Positions 25,427 to 34,847 of a stretch of DNA of 64,000 bases are shown here, piece after piece. Positions within the stretch are counted from its first letter, which is position 1. Every line of letters starts with the position of its first letter. This DNA comes from Rhodospirillales bacterium. GTDB lineage: Bacteria; Pseudomonadota; Alphaproteobacteria; Micavibrionales; Micavibrionaceae. The stretch lies in the NCBI GenBank assembly GCA_023898785.1, contig CP060239.1, positions 1,736,001-1,800,000 on the forward strand, given 5' to 3'. The position numbers were made by a program, and so were the translations under genes. The notes under the pieces are model-generated. The model saw only the letters and a list, made by a program, of their open reading frames with translations. It ran no database searches and was not told where the DNA came from.

Positions 25427-26608
25427 TTATACGTGTTGGCCGGCCGCATAACCTGAGGACCATGCCCATTGGAAATTGAAGCCGCCCAAATGTCCAGTAA
25501 CATCTACGACTTCGCCGATGAAATACAGGCCTGGCTGGGCTTTGGCCTCCATGGTTTTGGAGGATAATGCACTTGTATCAACGCCTTGTCGGGTGACTTC
25601 GGCGGTGCGGTATCCCTCGGTGCCGGCGGGTTTAATGTGCCAGCCATTGGTGGTGGCTGCGAGTTTTCTTAGCGTTTTATCAGGCAGGTCTGCGAGGCGG
25701 CCATTTATGTTTTCAGCCTCGCAGATGCTTTGCGCGAGGCGCTGGGGTAGAATATGGGAGAGTGCGGTTTGAATGTCTTGTTTTCCTTGCGATGTTTTGC
25801 GTTTTTTTAAGAATGCGAAGACATCTGTTTCGGGAGCGAGATTGATAGCGATTTCATCGCCTTCACGCCAGTAGGATGAGATTTGCAAGATTGATGGGCC
25901 GCTGAGGCCGCGATGGGTGAAGAGCAGGCCCTCGCAAAAAGTGGTTTGATTGCAGGTGACGCTGGCTTTGACTGACAGGCCGCTTAAGGCGCGGCAGCGC
26001 TCCAGCAATGTGGTTTGAAATGTAAGGGGTACGAGTGCGGGGGCGGTTTCTATGACATTGATGCCGAAGCGCCGAGCGACATCGTAGCCGAATTTGCTGG
26101 CACCGATTTTGGGAATTGACAGGCCGCCCGTCGCAATGACAAGGGATTGGCAGGCAGCGGTTCCTCGTGAAGTGCTCAGGTAATAGTGGTCTTTAGCGTA
26201 TTCAATGGTTTCAACGGTTGTTTCATTATTGATTTTAACGTCTGCTTTGCTGCATTCACTCAGCAGCATGTCGATAATTTGTTGCGCAGAATCGTCGCAG
26301 AAAAGCTGGCCGAGTTTCTTTTCGTGATAGCCAATACCGTGTTTTTCAACCAAAGCAATGAAGTCCTGGGGTGTGAATTGCTTGAGTGCGGATTTGCAAA
26401 AATGCGGGTTTGTGGAGATGTAGTTTTCGGGCTTCGTATGGATGTTTGTGAAATTACAGCGCCCGCCGCCGGAGATGCGGATTTTTTCCGCCAACTTTGC
26501 GGCATGATCGATCAGCCAGACTTTGCGGCCGCGCTTGCCTGCTTCGATGGCGCACATTAACCCGGCTGCGCCTGCTCCAACAATGATTACATCATATTGG
26601 GTTTTCAT
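25427..26608 (-). CDS. YhiN/HI0933-family FAD-dependent oxidoreductase
   Basis: 393 residues. FAD-binding VIIVGAGAAGLMCAIEAGKRG at the N-terminus, then the family-specific RISGGGRCNFTN, VIATGGLSIPKIGASKFGY, and the C-terminal GLYFIGEVVDVTGHLGGFN with QWAWSSGYAAG. All are hallmarks of the HI0933 flavoprotein family, whose substrate is not established. It lies 42 bases upstream (5') of the trhP-like gene on the same strand and may be co-transcribed. Confidence 0.9.
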   Translation of the reverse strand: MKTQYDVIIVGAGAAGLMCAIEAGKRGRKVWLIDHAAKLAEKIRISGGGRCNFTNIHTKPENYISTNPHFCKSALKQFTPQDFIALVEKHGIGYHEKKLGQLFCDDSAQQIIDMLLSECSKADVKINNETTVETIEYAKDHYYLSTSRGTAACQSLVIATGGLSIPKIGASKFGYDVARRFGINVIETAPALVPLTFQTTLLERCRALSGLSVKASVTCNQTTFCEGLLFTHRGLSGPSILQISSYWREGDEIAINLAPETDVFAFLKKRKTSQGKQDIQTALSHILPQRLAQSICEAENINGRLADLPDKTLRKLAATTNGWHIKPAGTEGYRTAEVTRQGVDTSALSSKTMEAKAQPGLYFIGEVVDVTGHLGGFNFQWAWSSGYAAGQHV

Positions 26609-26631
26609 GTTTTGCGTTGTATCATAATTTC

Positions 26632-26874
26632 ATGGATTGGGTGGTTTATATTTTAAAGTGTGGTGACGGGAGCCTGTATACGGGTATTACCAATGATTTT
26701 CCTGCACGTGTGGCAGCGCATGAGGCGGGAACGGCTGCGAAATATACGAAAGGGCGCGGGCCGTTTGCGCTTGTGTATCAAGAGCTTTGCGAGGATCGTA
26801 GCGCGGCGTCCAAGCGTGAGATGCAGGTTAAAAAATTGAGTCGGGCGGAAAAGCTGCAGCTTTGTGGGCTTTAA
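26632..26874 (+). CDS. GIY-YIG domain protein, UPF0213 (YhbQ) type
   Basis: 80 residues from ATG 26632. Starts MDWVVYILKCGDGSLYTGIT, containing the GIY-YIG pair as VYI and YTG, then HEAGTAAKYTKGRGPFALVY with the conserved Arg, and ends in the EMQVKKLSRAEK tail. Single-domain members are small predicted nucleases; YhbQ has been reported to act on DNA. A TTG at 26617 would add five residues without support. The stop shares the bases TTAA with the stop of slyX on the opposite strand. Confidence 0.88.
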   Translation: MDWVVYILKCGDGSLYTGITNDFPARVAAHEAGTAAKYTKGRGPFALVYQELCEDRSAASKREMQVKKLSRAEKLQLCGL

Positions 26875-27098
26875 TAGTGTGGGGGTTTATTGCGTGCGGC
26901 GTACTCGGTTGCCGAGAGCGGTTTTTCGTTGTTATTGTCTTCTGCGGAGCTGCTGATTTTGTCTTGCAGTTTGCGGATTTGTTTTTTAAGGGCTTCGATA
27001 TCACGACCTTGCGTAATGACCATATCGCTTAGATCATTAATCTGCTGTTCCTGATGGGCGAGGGTTTCTTCAACTTTATTGAGGGCGGTGTTGTTCAT
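26871..27098 (-). CDS. slyX: SlyX-like coiled-coil protein
   Basis: 75 residues. Heptad pattern from about 8 to 48 (LAHQEQQINDLSDMVITQ) and the diagnostic C-terminal PPHY. Function of SlyX is unknown. Its start lies inside the 3' end of the uup-like gene (23-base overlap), so translation is probably coupled. Confidence 0.82.
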   Translation of the reverse strand: MNNTALNKVEETLAHQEQQINDLSDMVITQGRDIEALKKQIRKLQDKISSSAEDNNNEKPLSATEYAARNKPPHY

Positions 27099-28950
27099 GA
27101 GGTGATTCTTTCATTTCTTCAAGTTCAAGCCATCGGGTTTCATAGCGTTCGAGCCGTGCTTGTTCTTCGGAGAGCGCCTTTGTTGCATTGTGGAAACCGT
27201 CTGGATCGCGTTTGTAAAAATCTGCATCGGCGAGTCTTTCGGATAGATCGGCAATTTCTTTTTCTGCTTTTTCGATTTTAGCCGGGAGTTGTTTAAGTTC
27301 GCGCTCAAGTTTATAGGTCAGGCGCTGGCGTTTGACTGGCAGCTTTGGTTTTTCAGCTTCTACCGGTTTTTCTTGCGGTGGTTTTTGTGCAGCATTTTTC
27401 TTTTCAGGTTTGGGAAAAACGCTTGCATTATGCTGTGCGAGGTAATCTGAGTATCCGCCGATGCAGCGCTCAATTTTGCCATCTCCTTTGAAGGTGAGAA
27501 TTTTGGTGACGGTTTGGTCGAGAAAATCGCGGTCGTGGGAGACGACAATCAACGTGCCTTTATATTGTGAGAGGATTTCTTCGAGCATGTCGAGCGTATC
27601 CATATCGAGATCGTTGGTTGGTTCATCGAGAATTAGACAGGTTTTGGGGCTGGCCAGGATTTTGGCCAGCATCAGGCGGTTTTTCTGGCCGCCGGAAAGC
27701 TGGGAGACTTTATCTTGTGCACGTGATGGGTCGAACATGAAATCCTTCAAATAGCCGCAGACATGGCGTTGCTTACCCATGACGTCGATGTAATCGCCGC
27801 CGGAGGGAGAGAGAGTTTTTTTGAGTGTATCGGTGGGATCCAGGTCGCTGCGTTTTTGGTCAAAATAGGAAAATTCAAGCTCTTTGCGGGTTTTGACGCG
27901 GCCTTGGTCGGGCTGTAGCTCACCGAGCAGGAGTTTGAGGAAGGTGGTTTTGCCGGAGCCATTTTTGCCGAGAATGCCAATACGGTCGCCGCGCTGGATG
28001 CGCAGGGAGAATTTATCAAGAATTTTGATGTGTTTGCTGTCTTCCTCAAAGGATTTGCAGACATTATAGAATTCCGCGACGATTTTTGAATTGGTTTCGG
28101 TGTCCTTGAGTGGTTTGAGGTTTATTTTAGCAGTGGCGCGGCGATAGGCGGCTTCATCGGCTTTGAGCTGGTCGCGCATTTCGCGCATTTGTTCCAGCCT
28201 GCGGATATTGCGTTTGCGCCGGGCTTTGACGCCGCGGCTGGCCCATTCGACCTCCATGCCGACAGATTGTTTGCGGTTTTTCAGTTCGCGTTCTTCCTGT
28301 TCAAATAGCGCGGTGGACCATTCGTCGAAATATTTAAAACCGCGCGGGCTGATTTTGAGCTGACCGCGGTCAAGCCAGAATACCTGGTTGGTGATGTTGG
28401 CGAGAAAGGTGCGGTCGTGACTGATGCACATTAATGTGCCGCGATAGGCTTTGAGATAGGTTTCAAGCCATTCAATGGCTTCGAGGTCGAGATGGTTGGT
28501 CGGCTCATCCAGCAGCAGGATGTCAGGTTCTTCGACCAGCGCGCGGGCGAGTCCAGCACGGCGGAGCTGGCCGCCGGAAAGCCTTGTCATCTGGCTTTGC
28601 GGGTCGAGATGCAGGGCTTCGGTAATAATATCGACCTTATAGGTGTGAAGTTCTTTTTCTTCAGCTTTCATGTCGGTGAAGATAAAATCGAAGACGTTTT
28701 GGCCGTCCTGAGGGATAATATCCTGGTGCAGATAGCCGATGGAGACGCCGACGTCTTCCCAGCGCTCGCCATCGTCGAGGTCTTGCCTGCCAGTGATGAT
28801 GTTCATCAGCGTGGTTTTGCCTGCGCCGTTCTTGCCGACCAGCGCGATGCGGGAGCCCTGATGGATATTGAAAGACAGGTTTTCGAATACGGGGGTTTCG
28901 CTATAACGGACAAGCGCGTCTTTAACGCTGAGAAGAAGTGGTGGCGGCAT
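27076..28950 (-). CDS. uup: ABC-F ATPase, Uup type
   Basis: 624 residues, two nucleotide-binding domains and no membrane segments. First Walker A GKNGAGKTT with signature LSGGQLRRAGLARAL and Walker B DILLLDEPTNHLD; second GKNGSGKTT, LSGGQKNRLMLAKIL, CLILDEPTNDLD. The basic linker between them contains RRKRNIRRLEQMREMR. The C-terminal domain (about 540-615) is a Lys/Glu-rich coiled coil as in Uup, which binds branched DNA and affects transposon excision and ribosome function in E. coli. slyX overlaps its end. Confidence 0.92.
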   Translation of the reverse strand: MPPPLLLSVKDALVRYSETPVFENLSFNIHQGSRIALVGKNGAGKTTLMNIITGRQDLDDGERWEDVGVSIGYLHQDIIPQDGQNVFDFIFTDMKAEEKELHTYKVDIITEALHLDPQSQMTRLSGGQLRRAGLARALVEEPDILLLDEPTNHLDLEAIEWLETYLKAYRGTLMCISHDRTFLANITNQVFWLDRGQLKISPRGFKYFDEWSTALFEQEERELKNRKQSVGMEVEWASRGVKARRKRNIRRLEQMREMRDQLKADEAAYRRATAKINLKPLKDTETNSKIVAEFYNVCKSFEEDSKHIKILDKFSLRIQRGDRIGILGKNGSGKTTFLKLLLGELQPDQGRVKTRKELEFSYFDQKRSDLDPTDTLKKTLSPSGGDYIDVMGKQRHVCGYLKDFMFDPSRAQDKVSQLSGGQKNRLMLAKILASPKTCLILDEPTNDLDMDTLDMLEEILSQYKGTLIVVSHDRDFLDQTVTKILTFKGDGKIERCIGGYSDYLAQHNASVFPKPEKKNAAQKPPQEKPVEAEKPKLPVKRQRLTYKLERELKQLPAKIEKAEKEIADLSERLADADFYKRDPDGFHNATKALSEEQARLERYETRWLELEEMKESPHEQHRPQ

Positions 28951-28987
28951 GGGGATTTATTTAACGGTAAAAACGGTAGTGAGCAAC

Positions 28988-31900
28988 TTAATTTATGTCC
29001 AGTAGCAGCCGTGCGCCCTGGCTGGTTTGATTTTGTAAGACGAGATCGCGTTTTAGGCTGAGCGGCTGTTGGCTGGAAATGCTGAGCAGCGTTCCGGCTT
29101 CGGTTTGCTGCGCACTCATGATGTATGTATGGCCACCATGGCTGATGTTTTTGCTTGTGGGCGGTTGCCAGAGCGTGTCGTTGATGAGGATTTGAATATC
29201 TTGTGGGCTGTCGCTTTGCAAAATTTCATATTGTATATCTTCGTTCGTTTCTAAAATTAAGCGTGCGTGGCCGTCATGAGCCTTAAAGCGGGCTTGCTGA
29301 ACGGTTGTTGTAAATTTTACCGGATCCGCCGGAGGTGTTAGCTTGGCAGTTGTTTCGGTTTGCGTTTCAGATTTTTTTGTTTCTTCGTTAATTGGTTGAA
29401 CGACTTTTGCGGCTTTTGTTTCTTCTTTTTGTTCAGGGCTTTGTTCAGGCTTAAAGGGGCCGAATATTTCAGCAGAGTTTCCTGCCGCAGGTGCGATATC
29501 TTGTGCGAAAGGTCCGTAGGGCAGCTTTTGTTCAGGTTTTTCATTTTGTCCAAGTGTAAGAATTTGTGCGTATAGGTCATTACCATAGACAAACAGGTCG
29601 TCAGGGTTAATCGTTGTTTCATTGTCGAGGAGCCGGACGCCTTTATGGGAGGGGTCTGCTTGAATTTTGTAGCGGCCCGGTTTGATGAATTCGAAGGCGT
29701 AGTAACCGTCAAAGGCGCTGACGCTCTTACCAACTTTTTCATTGTTTTCGTCGAAGAGTTCTAGCGTTAGCCCTGCAACAATTCTGTCATTGTCACCACG
29801 CAGTACCGTTCCTTCAATTGCGCCGGTTTCTACGATTGGGAAAGAGACTTCGATGACACTGCCTTTAGCAGGCACGGCGCTGAAACCGTTTGTGGCCGGT
29901 ATAAAATAAGGATCTTCCAGCGATGATGGATCAATTTGAAAATTGGTCAGACGATCGGCCGGGGCGTTGGCTATAATCATGCCATTTTCATCGGCTGTGA
30001 TTTGTGAATTTGTGGTGCCGATTCGCAGGCGCGCATCCGGCAGAGGCTCATCGCCTTCTCCAAATACGCCATCTAGATCTTTATCGAGGAAGACTTGCGC
30101 ACGTACTGGAGAGTATTCGCGTTTTTGATCGCTGCTAAAGCCATAGCGGCCATCGGGGGTGTAAGGGTTGAGGGATGTTGTCGCACGAAGGATAAAATCC
30201 CATCCTTCCCCGCGTTGGTAGCGGCTTTCGAGTGTTCCAAGTATCGTATCGAAATCATAGCCCACCTGTAGTCCGGCGTTGTAGTCGGATGTTTGGAAAT
30301 TATGGCCAAGCGTCAAGGAGCCTTGATATTTTTCATCCGGGCGATAGCGTAATTCTGAATTAAAGCTGCCGAAATCGAATTTGGGATAAATATCGTAACC
30401 AAAGGTACCGCGCAATTGCCAGTCCTTTTCGCGCCATGTTGTTGTGAAGCTTCCGGTGGAGCGTTCGTGGCTATAATCATTTAATCGTGTTGATGTATTG
30501 TGGCTGAGCCTTAAACCTGCTCTGGACAATGTTTGTGCGGTATCAATTGTTGTGATTGGCAGGCTGGATTTACGTTCTGTATGTGTAGTATTTAGGCGCA
30601 GCCCTAACGGGAGGGTTGCTATTTTAAATGTTTTATTGAGTTGCGCTTTGGCTTCAAAGGTTTTGTGATTATTGCCGAACCCTGCATCCTGGCTTTCAAA
30701 GTCATTGAAGAATGCTGCACCAAAGTTGCTCCGCACACCAAGGAATTTAGTGATGTAGTCCAGAGCGAGGGCGTTACCTCCGCCGATTTCATTATAGGCT
30801 TCGGCGTCAACTAATCCTATCGGCGTACTTATTGACGCTCCTGCTGTCATATAGGTATGGTCTTTGTCTTGCTCGGGGAGCTGTGCATAGTTGCCGAAAA
30901 CGGTAAGCCATTCGTTGACGCCGTAAGATGTTTCAAGGTTTTTGACGACACCGCGTGGTTCGGTACGCGGGGCGTTATCCAGCAGGATAAATTCTCGGTC
31001 CGCATCCAGAAAGCCTGCTTTATAAATGAAGGATCCCGGCGAAAGCATGTTGCCGCCAGCCGTGTAGCTACGTATGTCTTCGCGCACTTGTCCCTGTGGT
31101 CCGAACAGCAGGATTCTGATCTGGTTGTTGCCAAAATTCAGGGTGACATCCTCGAAGAAAAACTGGCCGTTATCCGGGACTGTGCTGAACTCGAGCAGCT
31201 CTTCGTTGTTATAAAGCTCTATCTCCCAGCCCGGTGGCCCAATGCCTTCTACTGTGATTTGACTGAATTCATTGAAGCGGTCCCGGTTATCATTGGAAAT
31301 AATAAGGCCGCGTCCGTTTTCAGTATTGGATATAAGGTTACGTTGGCGCAAACTTACATCGGCGGTTTCGATACTACGAATGCCGGGGACGAGGTAGTCT
31401 TTGTCTGCGGATTTGCGGCTGAGCTTGAAGCGAATACTCTCTGGGCGTTCGAGTTTTTTATCTTCGTTCATGCCAATATTAGCAGAGAACTGCGCGATCA
31501 TTTTGCCAAGCTGTTGGACGCCTGAGAAAATATTTGACCCCGTCAGGGTGTCTTCTTTGTCGTCATATGTGTAAAGCGCCTGAAAGTCCATGACTGGGGA
31601 CCCGAAGAATTGGTAGGGGTGCTCGCGTTTTGGCAACTTCTTCTTAAGTGCTTCCTGTGTTGCTTTACGAGAGACGACTTTTTCCAGTTTTTCTTCGCGC
31701 TCTTTATCACGCATGAAGGATAGTTTTTCTTCTGTTTCGACGATGATCTTGAGGGCCGATAGGTCGATGCTCATGTCGACGGGCCAGATCTGGTTTAATA
31801 CTTCGAGTTGAACGTAAAGATCATCGGTTGCCAGGTATTCCGAGATTAATATTGCATCGTCGTTTAGGACGGATCTTTGGTTTTTAATGATTATCTCTTT

Positions 31901-32236
31901 GCGACCGTGGTCAATGGTGAAGTTATTTTCTTCGCGGCCGGCAAAGCCTGTGGCGAGTCCTCGATCTTGTTCGGTGTCGATAAAGAAATTGAATCCGGCA
32001 GCCAGTTCGTTAATGGGTAAATAGTACTTACCACCGCGTTCATAGGCAAAAACTGCCTCTGAAATGCGCCATGTCGGAGGGAGCATGACTTCAAAAATAA
32101 ATTCATTGGGAATGGTTTCTTCTTTGGCATGTGCATCGGGGGGCACGCTTATATACAGGCATGCAACGCTTAAGATAAGCGCCAGTAGGCCTTTTACGGC
32201 TTTGTAATAGATTTCAATGGTCTGTTTCCGTATCAC
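28988..32236 (-). CDS. Outer membrane usher-like protein with C-terminal AMIN-like domain
   Basis: 1082 residues from GTG 32236 (GAGGG eight bases upstream). Signal peptide to about 37 (SVPPDAHA). The central part resembles fimbrial ushers of the alternate (CS1/alpha) kind: a plug-like domain (PPGWEIELYNNEELLEF, then GNNQIRILLFGPQGQ), a long beta-rich barrel region (about 400-700) and VFLDKDLDGVFGEGDEPL with GAIEGTVLRG, a pair of carboxypeptidase-regulatory-like beta domains. After a Pro/Glu/Lys-rich linker (about 920-985) comes a beta domain (RFKAHDGHARLILETNEDI) that looks like AMIN, known for peptidoglycan or periplasmic anchoring. I know of no characterised usher with AMIN. Neighbours encode the chaperone and two DUF4402 subunits. 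Confidence 0.75.
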   Translation of the reverse strand: MIRKQTIEIYYKAVKGLLALILSVACLYISVPPDAHAKEETIPNEFIFEVMLPPTWRISEAVFAYERGGKYYLPINELAAGFNFFIDTEQDRGLATGFAGREENNFTIDHGRKEIIIKNQRSVLNDDAILISEYLATDDLYVQLEVLNQIWPVDMSIDLSALKIIVETEEKLSFMRDKEREEKLEKVVSRKATQEALKKKLPKREHPYQFFGSPVMDFQALYTYDDKEDTLTGSNIFSGVQQLGKMIAQFSANIGMNEDKKLERPESIRFKLSRKSADKDYLVPGIRSIETADVSLRQRNLISNTENGRGLIISNDNRDRFNEFSQITVEGIGPPGWEIELYNNEELLEFSTVPDNGQFFFEDVTLNFGNNQIRILLFGPQGQVREDIRSYTAGGNMLSPGSFIYKAGFLDADREFILLDNAPRTEPRGVVKNLETSYGVNEWLTVFGNYAQLPEQDKDHTYMTAGASISTPIGLVDAEAYNEIGGGNALALDYITKFLGVRSNFGAAFFNDFESQDAGFGNNHKTFEAKAQLNKTFKIATLPLGLRLNTTHTERKSSLPITTIDTAQTLSRAGLRLSHNTSTRLNDYSHERSTGSFTTTWREKDWQLRGTFGYDIYPKFDFGSFNSELRYRPDEKYQGSLTLGHNFQTSDYNAGLQVGYDFDTILGTLESRYQRGEGWDFILRATTSLNPYTPDGRYGFSSDQKREYSPVRAQVFLDKDLDGVFGEGDEPLPDARLRIGTTNSQITADENGMIIANAPADRLTNFQIDPSSLEDPYFIPATNGFSAVPAKGSVIEVSFPIVETGAIEGTVLRGDNDRIVAGLTLELFDENNEKVGKSVSAFDGYYAFEFIKPGRYKIQADPSHKGVRLLDNETTINPDDLFVYGNDLYAQILTLGQNEKPEQKLPYGPFAQDIAPAAGNSAEIFGPFKPEQSPEQKEETKAAKVVQPINEETKKSETQTETTAKLTPPADPVKFTTTVQQARFKAHDGHARLILETNEDIQYEILQSDSPQDIQILINDTLWQPPTSKNISHGGHTYIMSAQQTEAGTLLSISSQQPLSLKRDLVLQNQTSQGARLLLDIN

Positions 32237-32370
32237 TGAAACGTCCCTCGTCCATCTTTTGCGTTTTGCATAAAGCAGTTTCCGAAAGTGAAAACATGCT
32301 ACCCGTAAAAGATATTAGCAAGCACTATGCCAATGTTGTGGAAAAGGGGATTTTTAGTATAAAATTCAGT

Positions 32371-33252
32371 CTATTGTAGGGTTGCTGTTGCCTCTGCGAG
32401 GGTTTTTCCCGCAAAGTCAGCATCGTTTGGATCAGCACGGTAAGTGATTTTTATGCTGCTACAGTTTGCTGCTGTATTTTCTGATAACGGAATATCAAAA
32501 TCCAGGTTGCGCATATTTGTTTCTGTGTAAACGGCGATACCGCGCACCTGATGCAAAATAAGCTCTTCACCCTGATTTGTACAAGTGAAGTCAAAATCAC
32601 CGTATATACTGCGGTTTCCTGTTCTGTCGAGCGTAAAAGCTACGTTCAAGCCCTTATCACTGCGTTTTAGCTGGGCGTTGGAAATGCTGGTTTCAACCTT
32701 TAAATCGCCGTGACGCACAAAAACAGGCAATGAAATGGCCGGTTGTACGGCTAGGCGCATTGCTTTTTTATTGCCTGGTTCTGCGTCGAATTTGGCCGGC
32801 TTGCTTTCAGAAACAATCCAAAGATGGGAGCGGTATTCTGCTTGCTGTATATTGGCTGGACGGCGCAGGAGCAGGCGAATTTGTTGGGAACCTCCCGGAG
32901 GAATTGTGACTCGGCGCGGAGCAAAACGAATCATGTCATCGGCCCAAAGAATATCGCTGTCGTCTTCGCCTTCTTTTATAACGCTCAGCCCTTTTCCTCC
33001 GCTCATTCTATATCGCCGCCAACCTAAACGGTAGGTTTGCGGTTCGGCGGTTGTGTTGATGATGGTTAGAATTTCAGAGCGTTTGCTTTCGTCAAAAACC
33101 ACCCGTTTTAAGCTGACGCGAACGGCGTAAGCTGGCTGGCTGGTCAGCATGAAAACACTAAAGCCTAATATGAGGCATATCCCTACGATCCATACGCTTT
33201 TTTGTAGCATTGTGGCGTTTCTCGGCGGTGTTTTTTTTGTTTTCAGGCTCAC
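32371..33252 (-). CDS. PapD-like periplasmic pilus chaperone
   Basis: 293 residues from GTG 33252, with GGAAGG upstream. A long n-region and hydrophobic stretch form the signal peptide, cleaved near QPAYA. Domain 1 shows VRVSLKRVVFDESKRSEILTI and IPPGGSQQIRLLLRRP, the conserved PapD-type strands with the basic residues that hold the subunit carboxylate; domain 2 is the second Ig fold. Such chaperones bind fibre subunits by donor-strand complementation and hand them to the usher. Gene order subunits-chaperone-usher supports this. It is longer than classical PapD (about 240) because of the N-terminus and domain 2. Confidence 0.85.
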   Translation of the reverse strand: MSLKTKKTPPRNATMLQKSVWIVGICLILGFSVFMLTSQPAYAVRVSLKRVVFDESKRSEILTIINTTAEPQTYRLGWRRYRMSGGKGLSVIKEGEDDSDILWADDMIRFAPRRVTIPPGGSQQIRLLLRRPANIQQAEYRSHLWIVSESKPAKFDAEPGNKKAMRLAVQPAISLPVFVRHGDLKVETSISNAQLKRSDKGLNVAFTLDRTGNRSIYGDFDFTCTNQGEELILHQVRGIAVYTETNMRNLDFDIPLSENTAANCSSIKITYRADPNDADFAGKTLAEATATLQ

Positions 33253-33325
33253 TTGTAACCTTCCCTTTTTTAACCGTGCAAAATTTGCATCATTTTACTT
33301 TTATATTCAATATTTTAAAGAAACT

Positions 33326-33892
33326 CTACTGAAAATTTGCAAAAATCCTTGTTGTTCCAACATAAGTGCCTTCAGATTGACCTGGTTTTGTGTGAAGTGT
33401 TGCGCCAACAGGCACAGTGAAAGAGACTTGTCCGGCTTGGGGGGTAATTGTAACGCGTGTGCCGCCATCGGCAGAAACGAAGTTAAAATTATTTACTGTG
33501 ACGTTGGTCAAGCCGTTGGTTAAATGTACGGCTGTGTCTTCTATGCTTATGGATACGGGAAAGGCGGAGCCTTTTATCCGCAAGCGTCCGACTTTCGGGG
33601 TGCCGCCGGCAAGGCTTAAAGAATTTCCGTCATCAAGAATTAAACGGTTTAAGGACGGGTTTATTGCGGCCCGGCCTGCTGCTTCAGGGTCCATGGCCAG
33701 TGTGCCAAAATCTAGGGATGTTGCGACCGTGACTTCAATGGCTCTTACAAGGCGTACGATAATCGGTAAAGTTGCAGTGCTGGCAATTACAGAGCGCAGG
33801 GCTAGAGCACTGAACATGCTCAGCGTAACAAGGCTGCCAGTAGCCAGCTTCTTTAGGCTATTTGGCACGGGTTTCTGACTATCTTTGCGCAT
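33326..33892 (-). CDS. DUF4402 surface fibre subunit (minor?)
   Basis: 188 residues from ATG 33892 (AGGA upstream); an in-frame TTG at 33940 is less likely. Signal peptide predicted within the first 40 residues. The domain shows SLDFGTLAMDPEAAGRAAI, IKGSAFPVSISIEDTAV and the ending GATLHTKPGQSEGTYVGTTRI, matching the DUF4402 pattern of 'L-x-FG-x-L', 'G-x-L-x-x-x-x-G-Q' and 'G-x-Y-x-G'. DUF4402 proteins occur next to PapD-like chaperones and are probably donor-strand-complemented subunits. Being between the terminator and the chaperone gene, it is likely made in smaller amount than the subunit from 34061-34591. Confidence 0.75.
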   Translation of the reverse strand: MRKDSQKPVPNSLKKLATGSLVTLSMFSALALRSVIASTATLPIIVRLVRAIEVTVATSLDFGTLAMDPEAAGRAAINPSLNRLILDDGNSLSLAGGTPKVGRLRIKGSAFPVSISIEDTAVHLTNGLTNVTVNNFNFVSADGGTRVTITPQAGQVSFTVPVGATLHTKPGQSEGTYVGTTRIFANFQ

Positions 33893-33978
33893 GCATATCC
33901 TATGCTTTTTCCTGCGTTTATATGATGCCGAGCTTAACAATCGCGAATCATTCTAACATGGCTTGGCGATTAAATTAA

Positions 33979-34019
33979 AAATAAAGCCGACCATAATTGC
34001 ACTTTGGTCGGCTTTATTT
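33979..34019 (-). terminator. Strong terminator after the major subunit gene
   Basis: A 14-base perfect stem AAATAAAGCCGACC/GGTCGGCTTTATTT with a 13-base loop, U-rich on both strands. It lies between the 34061-34591 subunit gene and the rest of the locus, so only part of the transcripts should continue into chaperone and usher. Confidence 0.85.
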
Positions 34020-34060
34020 AATTTGTAATGAAAACGTAATGTTTTATAAGCTGACCTTGC

Positions 34061-34591
34061 CTAGTTATAAGCTGCCGTTACGGCAACGTTGCCTGTGTAT
34101 GTACCGGCTGCTTGACCTGCGCCTACGTTTAGTGTTCCGCCAAGTTCAAAGCCAGCAACTGTTGCAGCACCCAATGTTACTGTAATGGGGTCGCCGGTAA
34201 TGGTGCCTGCCGGGTTGTATAAGACGAGAGCATTGACCGTCATTGTGTTCACACCAGAAGAAATCGTTGCTACGTTTGCGACGTCAACCTGAATGTTACG
34301 ACCTGTGGATCCTTTAAGTGTAAATGTTCCAGGCTGGATTGTACCGCCAATCGATGTTACGCCGCCGGTTACAGAGTTAAAACCGCCATTATCGACTATG
34401 ATCGTACCGCCAGCACCGGATTCTGTTACGGAACCGAAGTTCAAAGAGTTGTTGGCGGTGATTTGCACCGGGTCTAAAACGATCGCCTGAATGGCGACGC
34501 TTGCTGTGGCCGCGTTTGCTGCGCTGCCTAGTGCACCTGCGGCGATTACTGTTGCCGAACTGAGTGCGACCTTTCTAATGGAATTCTTCAT
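34061..34591 (-). CDS. DUF4402 surface fibre subunit (probable major)
   Basis: 176 residues with a clear signal peptide cleaved after SAANA. Mature protein is Ala/Gly/Thr/Val-rich, beta-structured and without cysteine, as in many pilins. LNFGSVTESGAGGTIIVDN and the ending GGTLNVGAGQAAGTYTGNVAVTAAYN fit DUF4402. An AGGAGAAA ribosome binding site and the following strong terminator suggest high expression as the main subunit. First gene of the subunit-subunit-chaperone-usher locus. Confidence 0.82.
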   Translation of the reverse strand: MKNSIRKVALSSATVIAAGALGSAANAATASVAIQAIVLDPVQITANNSLNFGSVTESGAGGTIIVDNGGFNSVTGGVTSIGGTIQPGTFTLKGSTGRNIQVDVANVATISSGVNTMTVNALVLYNPAGTITGDPITVTLGAATVAGFELGGTLNVGAGQAAGTYTGNVAVTAAYN

Positions 34592-34618
34592 TAGATTTCT
34601 CCTTTTTTGACTACTTAC

Positions 34619-34636
34619 GACTTAAATTTTTAAGTC
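34619..34636. promoter_or_regulatory. Inverted repeat ahead of the major subunit gene
   Basis: GACTTAAA-TT-TTTAAGTC, eight-base perfect arms, centred about 37 bases upstream of the start codon of the DUF4402 gene. It may be an operator or a leader hairpin. No regulator is identified. Confidence 0.4.
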
Positions 34637-34847
34637 CTTATTAGAGTTAATACCCAAACTGATAACACAAAGAGTGATTGTTAAGAACACTATGCCTCGA
34701 GTGAGGTTGTGCAGACCTAAATTCACACCATTGTACCTTCTGTTTAGATTAATGCAAGTTGTTTAAGATAAGTTTAATATAGACGTACAACGGTAGTTTT
34801 TTTATCTATCCTAAAGGGTTATACGTCTTCTGTAAGCCTTTTCCACT

